From positions 103,253,287 through 103,317,286 of the forward strand of contig CM077159.1 in the NCBI GenBank assembly GCA_039583875.1: a DNA stretch of 64,000 bases. The letters run 5' to 3'. Below are positions 23,145 to 37,783 of this stretch, piece by piece; within the stretch, counting starts at the first letter, position 1, and each line of letters begins with the position of its first letter. The notes under the pieces are model-generated. The model ran no database searches. It was not told where the DNA came from and was given only the letters and a program-made list of their open reading frames with translations. Both the position numbers and the translations under genes were made by a program. This DNA comes from Platanthera guangdongensis. Its lineage: Eukaryota; Streptophyta; Magnoliopsida; Asparagales; Orchidaceae.

Positions 23145-25457
23145 TATAACGCCCCCTATCCGTCGCATAGCATATAATAGTAGGTCCGGCCGGGGCCCGA
23201 CGCCGTATGCCACAGACAGACCGGGTGGTTACTCATGGAAACGATCCAACCAATCATAACGTCATACACAGAGCATTCTAGCGGAAGCAGATTAATAAGT
23301 TGCAATAAAGAACCCAGCACAGGAGCATGAATGTCCACTAATACCAAATAGGAATGTTATAAATACACCAGTACAAGCCTTAAGGCCTTACAAAATTGTT
23401 CACTTCATATTACATGTTTTACAAACCACGGCACGCAGGCCGGTCATACATGAATAAAGACAGTAAACACTCCAATTAGGCCTTCGAGGGCCGACTTCGC
23501 AAAATGGGCTTTAGCCCGCTATTGACCGCTTGGCCCAGCAGCACCTGCAAGCAACAAAACACCGCACGGTGGCAAAATAAGGCAACGGTCAGCAATGCTG
23601 ACCAAATTATAACGATCCTGCCCCCAAATCGGGGCGGCGATGCTCCTTCGCTGCATTTCATTAGCATAAGCGAGCAATATATATATATTCATTTCATCAC
23701 AGACGTTGGCTCGCACGGCCATACGCCCCGTGCTCTCAGGGCACATTCTCGGTGAACCGGTCGATGTCACGTCAATTAAAGCCATAGACATTCCGAACTC
23801 ACCACCCCCACTTTGACGGCCAAACCTATGAACATTTTGTCTTCTTGGCCTGGGTCACGACAATTTAAGCCATTGACCGCCGAAGACCCTAATCTCTGCC
23901 AACGATAAGTGCCACGTACCCTTAGGTCTCTTTAACCGAACGACATATAACGGGTACGGTTCCATCTAACCCGTGCTCACATCACAACGACAATTTAAGC
24001 CATTTGCGCGGGTCAAACTTCTCCCGAGTCCCATTTCCCTCACAATTCACATAACTCGGTTATGTTCAAGTTGGATCTCAGGCCACCAGGTTGGCAAGAT
24101 CACGCATCCGCCCTATGTTCCGGGTGCACCTTTGGGTTAATCCCCAAGGCTCCCTGTTGCAATCTACCGCGTAGAAAACCCGAAAAACAACCAATCGCGC
24201 GGAGTCTTCTCCGCGATTTATGCAATGCAACATCACTGATCCAGACCAACATGTTCAGGTAGGCTTCACACATCATGCCTATGTCCGTTCTCGCTTACGG
24301 ACTCTAAACAACGGGGACTTCACATATCTACCCGAAGGAACACCTCCAACTCACTGCAAACTCGTGAGAGCGGGCTTCCTATGCAAAGAAGGAGAGCTAC
24401 ACATGCTCAAGATGAGGATCGTTACCCTTGCGTTCTTCTTTGGCGCCATGGAAAAGTAAGTGGATGAAAAGTACCGCACTAGCTTTACTCCGTGGATCCG
24501 GAGTCGGCTCGCGATTTGGAGCTTCGAAGCTCCTCCAATGGCCGGATCTAGCTCCTTCTTCCTTCCTTGGCTCTCCTCTCTCTCTAAGCTTTAGAAAGAT
24601 AAGCACTCATGAAAAGTGAGGGTTTCTAAGGACCAATCCCGGGTATATCCCATCAGGAACAACCCCCAGCCGTTGGATCACCAATTAAAGAAACGAACGG
24701 CTTTGATTTGGGACTGAAATGTGCAATCTGGACCGCACACGGCCTGGCACACGCCCGTGTCTAGGGCCGTGTGCCTCATTCGCCGTCAAAATTGACACGC
24801 CTGGAACAACACAGGAGCATCGAACACGCTCATGTTCGGCCTGACACGCCCGTGTTCCACCTGACACGGCCATGTGGCCGGCCGTGTACCCCCATCGATT
24901 TATTCCGAAAACAACCCGAGCACTGTACGGGTTCCAGGACACGCCCGTGTCCTTGCCTGTGTCTACCTCAACATGCCTGGGCTCCAGGCCGTGTACACGG
25001 TCTCGACGCTCGACACTTCGTTGAGCGAAGACCGTCGACCTCACGACATGTCCTTGGACACGCCCGTGTCCTAGGCCGTGTGCCTTCTCTCGACGCTTCG
25101 TTGAACAAAATTCGTCGACTCCCCGGGACGAGTGTCGACACGGGTCGACACGCCCTGCGATACGCCCGTTTCACAGGCCGTGTGCCATGCCTCGACACAT
25201 CGTCGAGTGAAATTCGTCGACGCCCTGGGCCGATCGTCGACATGGCCTTGACATGCCCTGCGACACGCCCGTGTCGCAGACCATGTTCTCTTCTCGTCGA
25301 TCGTCGACTCCAAAATATTCGACCTCTCGACCCAAACGTCGAACCCAGCCTGACACGCCCTGGGACACGCCCGTGTCCCAGGCCGTGTGCCTACTACCAG
25401 ATTTCAAATCTGGCCCAAAATGTCCCCCGTCTCTCATTTGAGTTTCGGGGCGTTACA
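23145..25457 (-). repeat. 3' LTR of K
   Basis: Ends TGTAACGCCCC on the minus strand at 25457; the outer end reads TATAACGCCCC on the plus strand, where the other LTR has TGTAATGCCCC. It contains the tandem palindromic array in its U3 (24730-25400). A minus-strand TATA-like stretch CTTATCTTTCTAAAG lies near 24590-24605. Confidence 0.93.
24730..25400. repeat. ~103 bp tandem repeat with ACACG..CGTGT and TCGTCGA palindromes, K 3' LTR
   Basis: The core CGCCCGTGTC recurs at 25061, 25163 (one mismatch), 25266 and 25368, a period of 102-103 bp; more diverged copies begin at 24752 and 24942. Each unit pairs a GACACGCCCGTGTC palindrome with GGCCGTGT, then TCGTCGA/TTCGTCGAC arms. The same array is in the other LTR at about 32040-32700. 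Confidence 0.85.
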
Positions 25458-28400
25458 ACTCTCCCCCTCTTAAAAGAATTTCGTCCACGAAATTATATAA
25501 AGGAAAGACATGTACAAAACCAAAATTTGTACCTGAACGGAACAACTCCGGATACTCGTCAAGTATAGTCTGCTCTCGCTCCCAAGAGAGCTCCTCAAGA
25601 CCGCAATTGTCCCACCGGACCTTGACCATCCTGATCTCTTTATTGCGTAGCCGCTTGACCTCCGAGTCCTCAATCCGCACGGGCTTGACCTTTGTCATCA
25701 GCCCACTATCCACCGACACTTGATCAACCGTGATCACTTGCGTAGGCTCTTGCACCGCCTTCCGAAGCACCGAAATATGGAATACATCATGTAATCCACC
25801 AAGCTCCACTGAAAGCTTCAACCGATAGGCTGCTTCACCAACTCGCTCCAGAACCTCAAACGGCCCAAGGTACCTCGGGCTTAGCTTTTTCAATCGCCGC
25901 ACCCGCGATACACCCTTGAACGGCTTGATCTTTAAGTACACATAGTCGCCCATAGAGAACTCCACGTTCCTGTGCTTGGCATTATAGTACTTCGCTTGGC
26001 GGTTCTGAGCGATAAGCAACCTCTCCCGAATGGTTCTCACCAAAGAAGTAGCATCCTCCACTTCTAATCGCTTATACAACTTTGACTCACCCGTTTCTAG
26101 CCAAGACAACGGCGTGCGACATTTTCTACCATATAGGGCCTCGAAGGGCGTCATTTGAATACTCGCTTGGTAGCTATTGTTGTATGCGAACTCCACCAAA
26201 TAAAGGTGCTCTTCCCATTGCTTCACAAAATCCAAGACACACATGTGGAGTATGTATTCCATGGTTCTATTGACCCTCTCGGTCCGCCCATCCGTTTGCG
26301 GATGGAAGGCTGTGCTGAATTTCAACTTTGTTCCCAACATTTGCTGCACAAGCCTCCAATCATTGGACGTGAACCGCCCATCACGGTCACTTACGATGCT
26401 GCGGGGCACACCGTGAAGCCGTACAATGTTATACACATAAAGTTTTTCCAACTTCTCCACCGGATCATCCTTCCTATGCAGAATAAAATATGACACCTTC
26501 GTTAGCCGATCAACAACCACCCAAATGGCGTCATTCCCCTTTTGCGACCTTGGCAAACCGTGCACAAAGTCCATAGAGATTTCGTCGAATTTCCACTCCG
26601 GAATAGGCAAGGACTTAAGAAATCCTCCCGGCTTTTGGCACTCCGCCTTCACCAAGGAGCAAGTTTGGCACTTCGCCACGTAGAGCGCCACATCTTTCTT
26701 CAAACCCGGCCACCAAAACAGTTTCTTCACATCGAGGTACATCTTCGTGCTCCCCGGGTGAATCGAGTACTTGGTATGGTGTGCCTCGTACAACAATTCC
26801 ACCCGCAAATTACCCACACTTGGGACGCACAGACGACCGTCTTTCCAAAGCAATCCGTCCTCCACAATGAATTGGGAATTTGACCCATCCAGAGCCTCTA
26901 CCATGAACTGCTTCATATGAACATCCATATCCAAAGCCTGCCGAATCTGATCAGCCATGTCATATTTTACTTCAGTCCAATTCAGAACTGCTTCAGCACT
27001 TGATTGCCTATCCACACAAACAATCTCCAACGCCTCTAACTCCCGCACCAACCGCTCATCATGCAATGATAGCCAATTTACTTGAGCTGGGGCTCGGCGA
27101 CTCAACGCGTCCGCAACCGCATTCCCTTTACCAGGCACATAGTGGATCTTAAATGTATAGTCCCCCAGGAACTCCATCCATCTACGCTGCCGTATATTCA
27201 GATCGTTCTGATCAATCAGATATTTCAGGCTCTTATGATCGGTGTAGATATCAATCTTCACACCGTACAAATAGTGTCTCCACAGCTTTAAGGCAAAAAT
27301 CACGGCCGCTAACTCCAAGTCATGGACCGGATAATTCCCTTCGTGCACTTTCAGCTGTCTCGAGCCATAAGCTATCACACTTCTATGATGCAGTAGCACG
27401 CAACCCAAACCGTTGCCCGAAGCATCACTGTAAATCTCATAGCCTTCGGTCCCACATGGCGAACTCAACACAGGCGTCGTGGTCAACCGACACTTCAACT
27501 CCTCAAAAGCTCGCACGCACTCCGGCGTCCAAACGAACTTATGCTCCTTCCTCGTCAAAGTCGTGAGAGGTAACGCTATCCGCGAGAAGTTCTCTACGAA
27601 GCGCCTATAATAGCCGGCAAGCCCCAGAAAGCTCCGGACTTCCGCTACCGTAGCAAGCTCAGGCCACTCCCGTATCGCAACAATCTTCGCAGGATCCACA
27701 GCAATACCCTCTCCACTCACTATATGACCGAGGAACGCCACTGAGGATAACCAAAACTCGCACTTCGAGAACTTGGCATACAACTGATTCCTCCTTAGCG
27801 TCTCCAAAACCAAATGAAGATGCTTGAAGTGATCTTCCTCACTTTGCGAGTACACCAAAATATCGTCGATGAAGACGATCACAAAATGGTCCAAGTACTC
27901 CCTGAAAATCCTGTTCATCAAATCCATGAACACTAACGGCGCATTAGTCAGCCCAAATGACATGACCGTAAACTCATAATGCCCGTATCTCGTACTAAAC
28001 GCTGTGTTCGGGATATCACTCTCCCTTATTCGCAGCTGATAGTACCCATCCTTGAGATCCAACTTCGAGTACACCATCGACCCGAATAACTGATAAAAAA
28101 GATCATCAATCTGGGGGATCAGGTACTTGTTCTTCTCAGTGAACTTGTTGAGCTCTCGATAATCAATACATAGCCTCAAGCTTCCGTCCTTCTTCTTAAC
28201 AAAGAGGACCGGCGCGCTCCAAGGTGAAGAACTCGGGCGCACACACCCTTGCTCCAACAACTCTTGCAGTTGAACTTTCCGCTCTGCCATTTCCTTAGGC
28301 GCTAGCCGATAAGGAAATCGTGACACAGGCTTTGCACATGGCACTAGCTCAATCGTGAAATCTATCTCCCGTTGAGGCGGGGCTCCAGGAAGATCTGCGG

Positions 28401-28938
28401 GGAACACATCAGGGTATTCCGATACCACTGAAATACAATCCAACGCGGGCTTCGGCTTTGCAACATCCACTAGTGTAAAGAACAGTTCTGCACCGGCACG
28501 AACTGCCTTCACCACCTGAAGATCAGACATCAACGTCTTGCTCGACCCCTTTAAGCCCATAAAAGTCGTTTCACGACTTGCTCCCAGCTTGACTTCCTTG
28601 CGACCGCAGTCAATATAGTCCTGCTGCTCCGAGAGCCAGTCCATGCCAAATATAACGTTGAACTCCACCAACGGAAGTAAAGACGCCTACAGATCGTACT
28701 GCTGATTCCCAATACGAAACTTAACATCGCAGATCCTATCCACGCACATCGAACACCCATTGGGCAACAACACATCCAGCTTATCCTTCGCCATCGAAGA
28801 AGGGACTCCAATGCGTGATATAAATCCTTCGAACAAGAAGGAGTGTGAAGCTCCCGTATCAAAGAGTGCTCTTGCCGGATTTTCACAAATCAAAACAAAT
28901 CCTAAACAAGCAGTGGTAATGTAACTAGTGCATAACAA
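25453..28938 (-). pseudogene. pol of K (protease, RT, RNase H, integrase, chromodomain), one stop
   Basis: A protease segment with ALFDTGASHSFL (about 28875-28840) is followed in the same frame, after a single TAG (about 28687-28689), by a 1072-residue open frame. Approximate residues in that frame: RT 105-280 with [13 protein letters not shown] and the catalytic [10 protein letters not shown] (IDD at 268-270); RNase H with [10 protein letters not shown] and [14 protein letters not shown] zinc finger of integrase; integrase core with [18 protein letters not shown] and [20 protein letters not shown]; chromodomain 996-1044 with [16 protein letters not shown]. Length and order match Tekay/Del chromoviruses. 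The stop codon TAA is formed by the first bases of the 3' LTR. All catalytic residues I can check are present, so the TAG and the gag frameshifts are the visible defects. Confidence 0.92.
25458..25476 (-). other. Polypurine tract of K
   Basis: The minus strand reads CTTTTAAGAGGGGGAGAGT directly before the 3' LTR start. It is also translated: the last codons of pol run through it. Confidence 0.88.
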
Positions 28939-28966
28939 GTATTTAAAGAAATTGACTTGCTATAAA

Positions 28967-30120
28967 TTAAACCGTACCTGTCACCACATCAGCCTGTTTG
29001 ATGGCCTCATGTTGGCCAAGATTATACACCCTTGGTTGGGCCGGAGCATAGTGGGATGCGGTCGACTCCACCGCCTTGCCCTTCTCTTCATAAGTCATTC
29101 CCGGCCTTCTCTCGGACTTAGGATGGCTGCTCCAGCAGTCACGGGCAAAGTGCCCCGTCTTTCCACAAGTAAAACATGCACCCGGAGTCCGACCCGTAGT
29201 CGCCCCAGAAGCACCAGAAGGAGCTGGACCCGAAGTCCTATGCTTCTTGAAGGACCTCCGATAGCCGGACTTTGAAGTAGTCGACACTTTGAATTCAGAT
29301 TTCCTATCACCCAAGCTTTTCCTTGCTTGTACATTCTTCATATCCTTCTCTAAGGACCGGGTCGTGTTGACCAAGGTCAAGAAACCCTGCGTCATCGGCC
29401 CCGAGAGTAGTAATCTCAACTCATCTCTCAGCCTTCATAGAATCGATTCGTTTTGTGCTCCTCATCCGTGATGGTGGAGCTAGCATATCGACTCAAACGA
29501 GTGAACTCATGGAGATATTCATCCACGCTCTTCTCACCCTGAAACAATTTCAGAAACTCATTCTCCAACGCTATCTTCTGCGTCGAAGGAAGGTATCTAG
29601 CCAAGAACAATCTCGAGAACTCCTCCATCAAGACATCAACAACTTACCTACCTCTCAATAGGTGGAGCTCCAATCCTTCCCACCATAATCGCGCTTCACC
29701 ATCCAAAAGGAACGTAGCGATGGTGGTCATTTGCCACTCCTCTGTCTCCGTTGCTGTCATGACTCTCTTCACCCTGGAGAGCCAGTCTTTAGCTTGAGAT
29801 GGGGTTCCCAGCCCCGAGAATACCGGAGGGTTAAAGCTCATTACATGCTTAAGCTGCCTCTCGGTTGCCCTCCTTGGCACCAACGGTTCCACTACCACTT
29901 GTTCCACTCTCCTCGTCTCAGCCTCTTGCAGCGGTACCTGCTCCATCGCAGGAGCGGGCTGCTGCGTTTGCCTTGCAGGCTGCGCATTAATCACGGACAA
30001 CACTGCTTCAGCCACCAATCGTATGTTCTCAGCCGATAGAGGTATTACAGGAGCAACATCTGGTGCACTGCTAGCCTTAGAAACTCGATGTTCCGACGGC
30101 TCAACACCACTTCTAGTCAC
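28967..30120 (-). pseudogene. gag of K
   Basis: Capsid/nucleocapsid gene. ATG at 30120 (MTRSGVEPSEH), Gln/Pro-rich N-terminus, capsid core FNPPVFSGLGTPSQAKDWL and LLDGEARLWWEG, then an in-frame stop at 29644-29646. The frame continues (MMEEFSRLFLARYLPS, KLFQGEKSVDEYLHEFTRLSRY) to about 29428, where a frameshift leads into 29419-28967 with the zinc knuckle CFTCGKTGHFARDC. It ends VVTGTV then a stop; the protease follows in another frame about 30 bases on. In intact Tekay elements gag and pol form one ORF, so this junction is another lesion. Confidence 0.9.
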
Positions 30121-30330
30121 CTATAGTGGTACAAAACAACGTTAAGCGACCAAATAAAATTACAAATAGCAATTATAGGAACACGCAGGTTCCTCAAACA
30201 CGTGTATTTCATTCCTAAGTGGACATTCATAGGTTCTTTTATTGTTATAACGATGACGCACACACATGTGTTCACCACCCCTTAAAAAGAATTCGCCCAC
30301 GAATTCAGCTTAAGCCCGACCAAAACCAGT

Positions 30331-30343
30331 AGTCTGATACCAA
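30331..30343 (-). other. Primer-binding site of K (tRNA-Met type)
   Basis: The minus strand reads TGGTATCAGACT two bases inside the 5' LTR end; the initiator-Met PBS core with a changed tail. Confidence 0.85.
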
Positions 30344-30345
30344 AT

Positions 30346-32766
<2,421 letters not shown>

Positions 32767-32771
32767 TATCG

Positions 32772-33578
32772 TTCTTTCACAGAGGAAGAATGACCTGTAT
32801 ATTTTACAAGATACAGGTCTTCTTGAAGCTAAACCTGCTCGGTCTCATATGGTTGTTGGAGATGACAAATGCAGGAGTGAGTCCTCTCCTCTCCTTGACG
32901 ATATCACTAGGTACAGATGTCTTGTTGGTAAACTCATCTATCTTACTATTACAAGACCAGACATTTATTATGCGGTTTGGAAAGTAAGTCAGTTTATGCA
33001 ATCTCCCAGGGTGTGTCATATGCAGTCAGCTCTAAAAATTCTCGAGTATGTAAAAGGTGCACCAGGGAAAAGGCTCTTATTCCTGAAAAAGGGTACATTT
33101 AAAAGTAGTGGCTTATTCAGAGACAAGCTATGCAGATGAAAAGGGAGAAAAGAAGTCAACATCTGGTTTTTGCACCTTTATTGGAGGAAATCGCGTCAGT
33201 TGGAAGAGGAAGAAGCAGGTTGTAGTTGCCAGATCGAGTGCAGAAGCAGAGTATAGAAGCATAGCTCTGACTGCTTGTGAGATGAAGTGGCTTCGGACTC
33301 TCTTACTAGATCTGGGAGAATTTTATGATCAACCACTATCAATGTTCAATGACAATAAATCATCTATATACACTTCGAAGTATCCGGTCTTTCATTAGAG
33401 AACGAAGCATATAGAGGTTCATTGCCACTTTATTAGGGAAGAGATTCTGAAGAATCAGATATGTACACCATTCGTTACTTCTGATAAAGAGCAGGAAAAT
33501 TTCTTCACGAAACCGATTACTTCATTCACAGAAGTTTGTAGCAAGCTGGGCATGATTTATATATATGCTCTAGCTTGA
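32772..33578 (+). pseudogene. pol of C, 3' part (RT end and RNase H)
   Basis: Continues C after K. RT thumb/connection: KLIYLTITRPDIYYAVWKVSQFM and ALKILEYVKGAPGKRLLF (32930-33085). Then a frameshift near 33110 and RNase H with YSETSYADEKGEKKSTSGF, the SSAEAEYRS motif (33230-33255) and NDNKSSIYTS. A TAG follows VFH at about 33396-33398; the frame goes on with RTKHIEVHCHFIREEI and NFFTKP to the stop just before the polypurine tract. Confidence 0.9.
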
Positions 33579-33585
33579 GGGGGAA
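33575..33585 (+). other. Polypurine tract of C
   Basis: TTGAGGGGGAA immediately before the 3' LTR start TGTTGGAAC. Confidence 0.88.
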
Positions 33586-34276
33586 TGTTGGAACTCAGTT
33601 CGGGCGGTTAGTTATTCTAGCCGCAGCGGTCTGTCTGGTCGACCTTATGGCTGTTTGGCACAACGAGCTGTTGGTATGGATGTCCAATGGAAACGTTTGA
33701 CACCACTGTTATTCCTTGGTTGATTACTTGAAGAGGTCTGGGTGATAAGTCGCAGCGGTCTGGTGAAACCACAACAGCATATATGAAGCCGCAATTGTAA
33801 TCTGCCAGTGGTTGTAGCTGTGGTTTAAGTGTTAGCCGCAGCGGTCTTGTCAAGTCGCAGCTTTCTGATTGTAGCTGCTACTGTGCGTGATGGTTTGCCG
33901 CAACTACGGTCAGGTGGCAGCCAACAGTTTGTAGTCAGGAGGATTGTCGAAGCTTCGGTTTGATGGGTGGCCACAGCGCGGTCTGGTGACAACCCGTAGG
34001 TGCGGCCTGACAACTTGACTGGCGGTCTATCATAGATTATGGCGGTGTTCTCTAGTAGCCGCAGAATGTATTATTGTATTTTTTATAGTGTGTGGTTTGT
34101 GTATGTCAAACCTCACAAGCTGCACGACTTAAGTTTAGTCCCATGTCGTGTATTGTACTCTCCCACCTCTTCTGTTTTCTACAAAAAATGTGGCATACCT
34201 ATGTATTACTTACTTTTTTGGAGCAATAAAATTTGTTGTTATTTATATTTTGTTCGTTTTTCTTCTCATTTTTTCA
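33586..34276 (+). repeat. 3' LTR of element C
   Basis: 691 bp, aligned end to end with 5546-6234. The TATA box of the 5' copy (TATAAAAG) is TACAAAAA here (about 34179-34186), so this copy would be a poor promoter. Confidence 0.92.
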
Positions 34277-35437
34277 TTACTGCTTCCAAGAAGAGGAAGA
34301 AGGAGTCAGATGACCTATTCCACATCAAGTAGGGGGTGAACGAGAACTTGGGGAGCTACGTAGATCGGTTCCAAGAGGAGATCACCCAGGTCTATGAGAT
34401 GCCATGGCACACCATGATGATGTCCTTCACCTTGGGGTTGCAATAAAGTTTCTTTGGGATGCAACTAAAGAGAGTGCTGCACCTCTCCTATGAGGAACTG
34501 ATGGAGAGGGCAGCAATGAAAGTCGACGGGGAGATGTCAAATCCCGAGTTTGCGATGAAGTTGGCCAGGTGGGCCACAAAAGAGCAGAAGGGGCCAGAAG
34601 GTGGTCGGGGGCAGGAGGTGTGGAGAGCCGAACCTCGACAGAGAGAGTAGCAGCAGCGGTAACAACAGCAGCCTTGGTGGGTGTGTTTGGAAAAAAAATC
34701 CGCTCAGCCGGAGGTAGCCAGAATGGCAAGACCATGGCCAGCGGAGGGGTTTCCACGGAGGAGACTTCCGATAGGAAGGACATGGTCAGTATCACCATCT
34801 AGGATGGAGGCAGGGTCAGAGGCCTCCTCCTCTCGATCAGCATCAGGCTACGATGATAACCATACAAAGGAGAAGAGGTCAGCAGAGGAGGAGGATGGAA
34901 GTCAGGGTAGAGCTACCCTATTATTACTTCCACCAGGTGGAGGGCCACACTATGATCAAGTACCTGGAGTTCCTCGAGATGAGAGGAAATAGGGAGAAGC
35001 ATCAGCAATAAGACCATCGAGAAGTACGGATCGAGGAAGTCCTGCCTCGTGCAGAGGAGGACAGGTGCGAGTACCGGGCTAATGTGGGAGCTCGAGGAGG
35101 GATCAGCGTGATCCATGGGGGGTGGGTGTCGAAGCTTTCCGGAATGCAAGTCTCCACACCATGTATCGAAGGAGCATCGGCTCCACAACCCAGACACCAC
35201 CGCAAGAGTAGAAGATCACCTTCTCAAGGAAGGACATGCCAGATCATGAGTATCCCTTCTGCGACGTGTTGGTCATCCAGACCGCGGTCGAGAATTTTAC
35301 CGTCTCCCAGTTCCTCATCGACAATGGAAGCTCCGTCAACGTCATCTTGAAGAAGGAGTTTGACACATTGAATGTGGAGGCCAAGAGGATGCTAGCCTCT
35401 GATGGGCCCCTGTTCGGATTCTATGGAGAGAGAAAGG
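34277..35437 (+). pseudogene. gag end and protease of Ty3/gypsy element G1
   Basis: Continuation of the gag cut at 5545: residues ASKKRKKESDDLFHIK, a stop, GVNENLGSYVDRFQEEITQV, MPWHTMMMSFTLGLQ, then ELMERAAMKVDGEMSNPEF. A degenerate zinc-knuckle segment reads YYYFHQVEGHTMIKYLEF (about 34920-34975), where active relatives have Cys and His ligands. Protease signature FLIDNGSSVNVIL at about 35310-35350 (DNGSS is common in plant Tat-type elements), followed by GPLFGFYGE to 35430. Several frames are used, so it is decayed. It ends abruptly at the truncated LTR of E; no RT of G1 is visible. Confidence 0.78.
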
Positions 35438-36057
35438 GGTCATGGGCGTGATGCTGGGCGTGTCAAGAAGGTGGATCTGGGCGCGGGTCGCACCGAAAGT
35501 CGTCGCGCGGGTCTTGTGGGCCATATGGATAAGTCACACCCCAGGTCACGGCGTGAATCTGGGCGTGTCGGGGGTTCGACGATCGTCGAGCGGAAAGTCA
35601 TTAAGCGGCAAAATCGTCGTGCGGAGGATCGTCGAGCGGAACATTTCATCGAGCTTGATGGAGCGGTCACGCCCCAGATCACGGGCGTGACGGGTGTTCG
35701 ACGGTCGTCGATCGGAAATCGGCGAGCGCAGAAATCGTCGAGCGGAATTCGTCGAGCGCTGGACACGGGTCATGTCACGGGCGTGTGACCGGGCGTGTCA
35801 AGCTATTTCTTCAAAATTTGCGGATTCCACGGGTTTTGCGATGTCACGCCCCAGTCACGGGCATGACCAGCAAGACACGGGCGTGACCTGTTAATTTTTG
35901 GCAGATTTTTTTTTCCTGAAAAATAAAATAATTTATGTTAGCAAAATATTTACAAAAATAGGAGTAATTTATTAAGGAAAAATAAGTAAAAATGACAAAA
36001 AATAACTAAAACGACTTATTTATTGTACACAAAAATGTGTATATTTACAATTCATCA
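35438..36057 (-). repeat. Truncated 3' LTR of E
   Basis: Matches 48298-48910 closely, including the TCGTCGAGCGG array and the end TTCATCA. Minus-strand start TGATGAATTG at 36057. Homology stops at about 35438 inside what should be a 2.8 kb LTR, directly against G1 protease sequence. Confidence 0.85.
35570..35790. repeat. TCGTCGAGCGG array in 3' LTR of E
   Basis: Repeats of (A)TCGTCGAGCGGAA at 15-25 base spacing with inverted partners such as TTCGACGATCGTCGAG, flanked by GTCACGGGCGTGAC-type palindromes. Counterpart at 48430-48650. Confidence 0.82.
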
Positions 36058-36573
36058 AATACCCCCATAATAAAGCTTTTGTTATTCCAGAGCAAAAGTT
36101 GGATATGAACTTATAAGGAATAAAAGAAATCCTAAGTTTAGCTACCGCTTGACTTAATTAAAAGTAAGATCAAAATAAATATCCGGGGTCTAAGAATTAA
36201 ATCCTAAATTATGAACATGTTATAAATAGAGGAAGAGTTTCAAAAAGACTTCTAGAAAAAATAAAATAGAAAGCAAAAATTTATTTTTGTTAGTTTAACA
36301 AATATGGACTGAAATTATATAAAAAACTTTAGCTTAAAAGAAGTTAAAAGGAAATAATGCAATTTAAAAATTATGCTTTCAAAAAATTTGAAATTAATTC
36401 TAGAATCATTGAAATAGGATAAGTGGCTTGGATTTAGAGGTGAGGTAATTTTTTCTCGAACCACTATATATTTTTTTCTTTTTTGATTATTAGGAAAATG
36501 AAATCTTATTTTCCTAATATCATTTTTTTTCTTTCAACTTCATAAGAAAATTGACCCAATGTATATGTGTGGG
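36058..36573 (-). other. E internal region, 3' end, non-coding
   Basis: AT-rich sequence with no ORF of note. Next to the LTR the minus strand reads TTATGGGGGTATT, a plausible polypurine tract (36058-36072). It ends at the TSD AGTAA (36574-36578) of F. Confidence 0.65.
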
Positions 36574-36578
36574 AGTAA

Positions 36579-37780
36579 TGATGGCGACGGTGATGGCGAC
36601 GGTGATGGCGACGGTGATGGCGATGGTGATGACGACGGCCAGCAGGACAGCCAACTTGGGAATGACTATGTTGAAGATGTGCCGGCAAAGGACGTGCGAC
36701 GTCGTAGCGGTCATGGTTACAAGCTTCGCCCTCGCAACAAGACTCATATTTGATATTTTAGCTTTGGTGTTCTAATAGTCGTTTCATGATGGCTTTTTAA
36801 AAAAAACATTATTTAATTTCTGCATTTTCTTTATGTGGTGTGCCTTTAGCCACTTGTTATTTGCTTTGAGATGTAAGCCTATATAAGGCCTTGAACTTTT
36901 CATTTGATGGGAGAATTTTATTGAAATCAAAATTGGAATTTGCCAAACCCTAATTTTCCCTCTCTTCTTCCCCTAGCCCCCCCACCCCCCCCCCCCCCCC
37001 CCCGCTTTCTTCCTTCCTCCAAATCGCCATCTCCTCTCTTCTCCCTCTTGCTCTCGGCCGCCCCCTTCTCTCTAGTGCTCGGCTACTCTCATCTCCCTCT
37101 TGCTCACGGCCACCCGAGATCCTCTCTCTCCAAGGATACTTTGGCCCATGCATGAGAGGTTGTTTGCAAGGAAGAAGATAGGGGTTTCCTCCACGGCGTG
37201 AAGTGAAGGAGATTAGCACGTTCATCATCTGTAGAGCGCTTCCCGTGGACTTTCAACGGAGGAGCGATCAAACTTGGTGGATCCACACATCACGGATCTA
37301 CAAATCCGAGAGGGGTAACGAAAATTTATACCAAGAGTTTTCTTTCTCTAGATAGTTCTTGTGGTGGACGAATTTTTGCGTTATTTTCCGATTTGTTTTT
37401 CTTCGTGGTTAATCAAATAATAGATCGCTATTTTTCGTTTTGATTTCCGAAAGATTCGTAAGAGGATTGGCGATCCTCGCTTTCTTTTTGTTGGGATAGA
37501 TCCTACCATCTTTCGAATCATTTTGTTCTTGGTGGATCTATTTTGGTACAACCCAAAAGCTCGTTCGGGATCAAGATTATCCCATTTAGCTGGAAAGAAT
37601 TTGGCCTATAGCCAACATTCGATCTATTTGCGGAACGGCGATCTGTATTGTTAGCGCGAGCGATAAATAAAATAATTGTTGTGGCTGCGTTTTCGTTAGC
37701 GTGTGGAATAGAGATCGTAGATCGTGTCATAAGCATTATCGTGGCCTCTGTGACGAATCTCTAGGATATACCCTGCATCA
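36579..37780 (+). repeat. 5' LTR of F
   Basis: TGATGGCGACGG to CCTGCATCA. Begins with five 12 bp units of the GATGGCGACGGT type (36580-36639). TATA box TATATAAGG at 36880-36888. A C19 homopolymer (36985-37003) follows CTAGCCCCCCCA. No gene lies in the R/U5 part. Confidence 0.93.
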
Positions 37781-37783
37781 ATT

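Noticed and set aside
24685..25568. Several overlapping long ORFs on both strands, Arg/Thr/Cys/His-rich, in the K LTRs (also 31994-32793)
   Set aside because: They arise because the GC-rich palindromic tandem array lacks stops in several frames; both strands are open at once, and the LTR position explains them.
26082..27566. Plus-strand ORFs across the K pol region
   Set aside because: Shadows of the minus-strand pol, which has full catalytic motifs.
35402..35894. Arg/Ser-rich ORFs in both strands of the E LTR copies (also 48111-48715)
   Set aside because: Same artefact: stop-poor palindromic repeats. No domain, and the frames differ between the two LTR copies.
36551..36775. Asp/Gly repeat ORF as an independent small gene
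   Set aside because: It is the LTR copy of the pol C-terminal tail of F, without its own start context.
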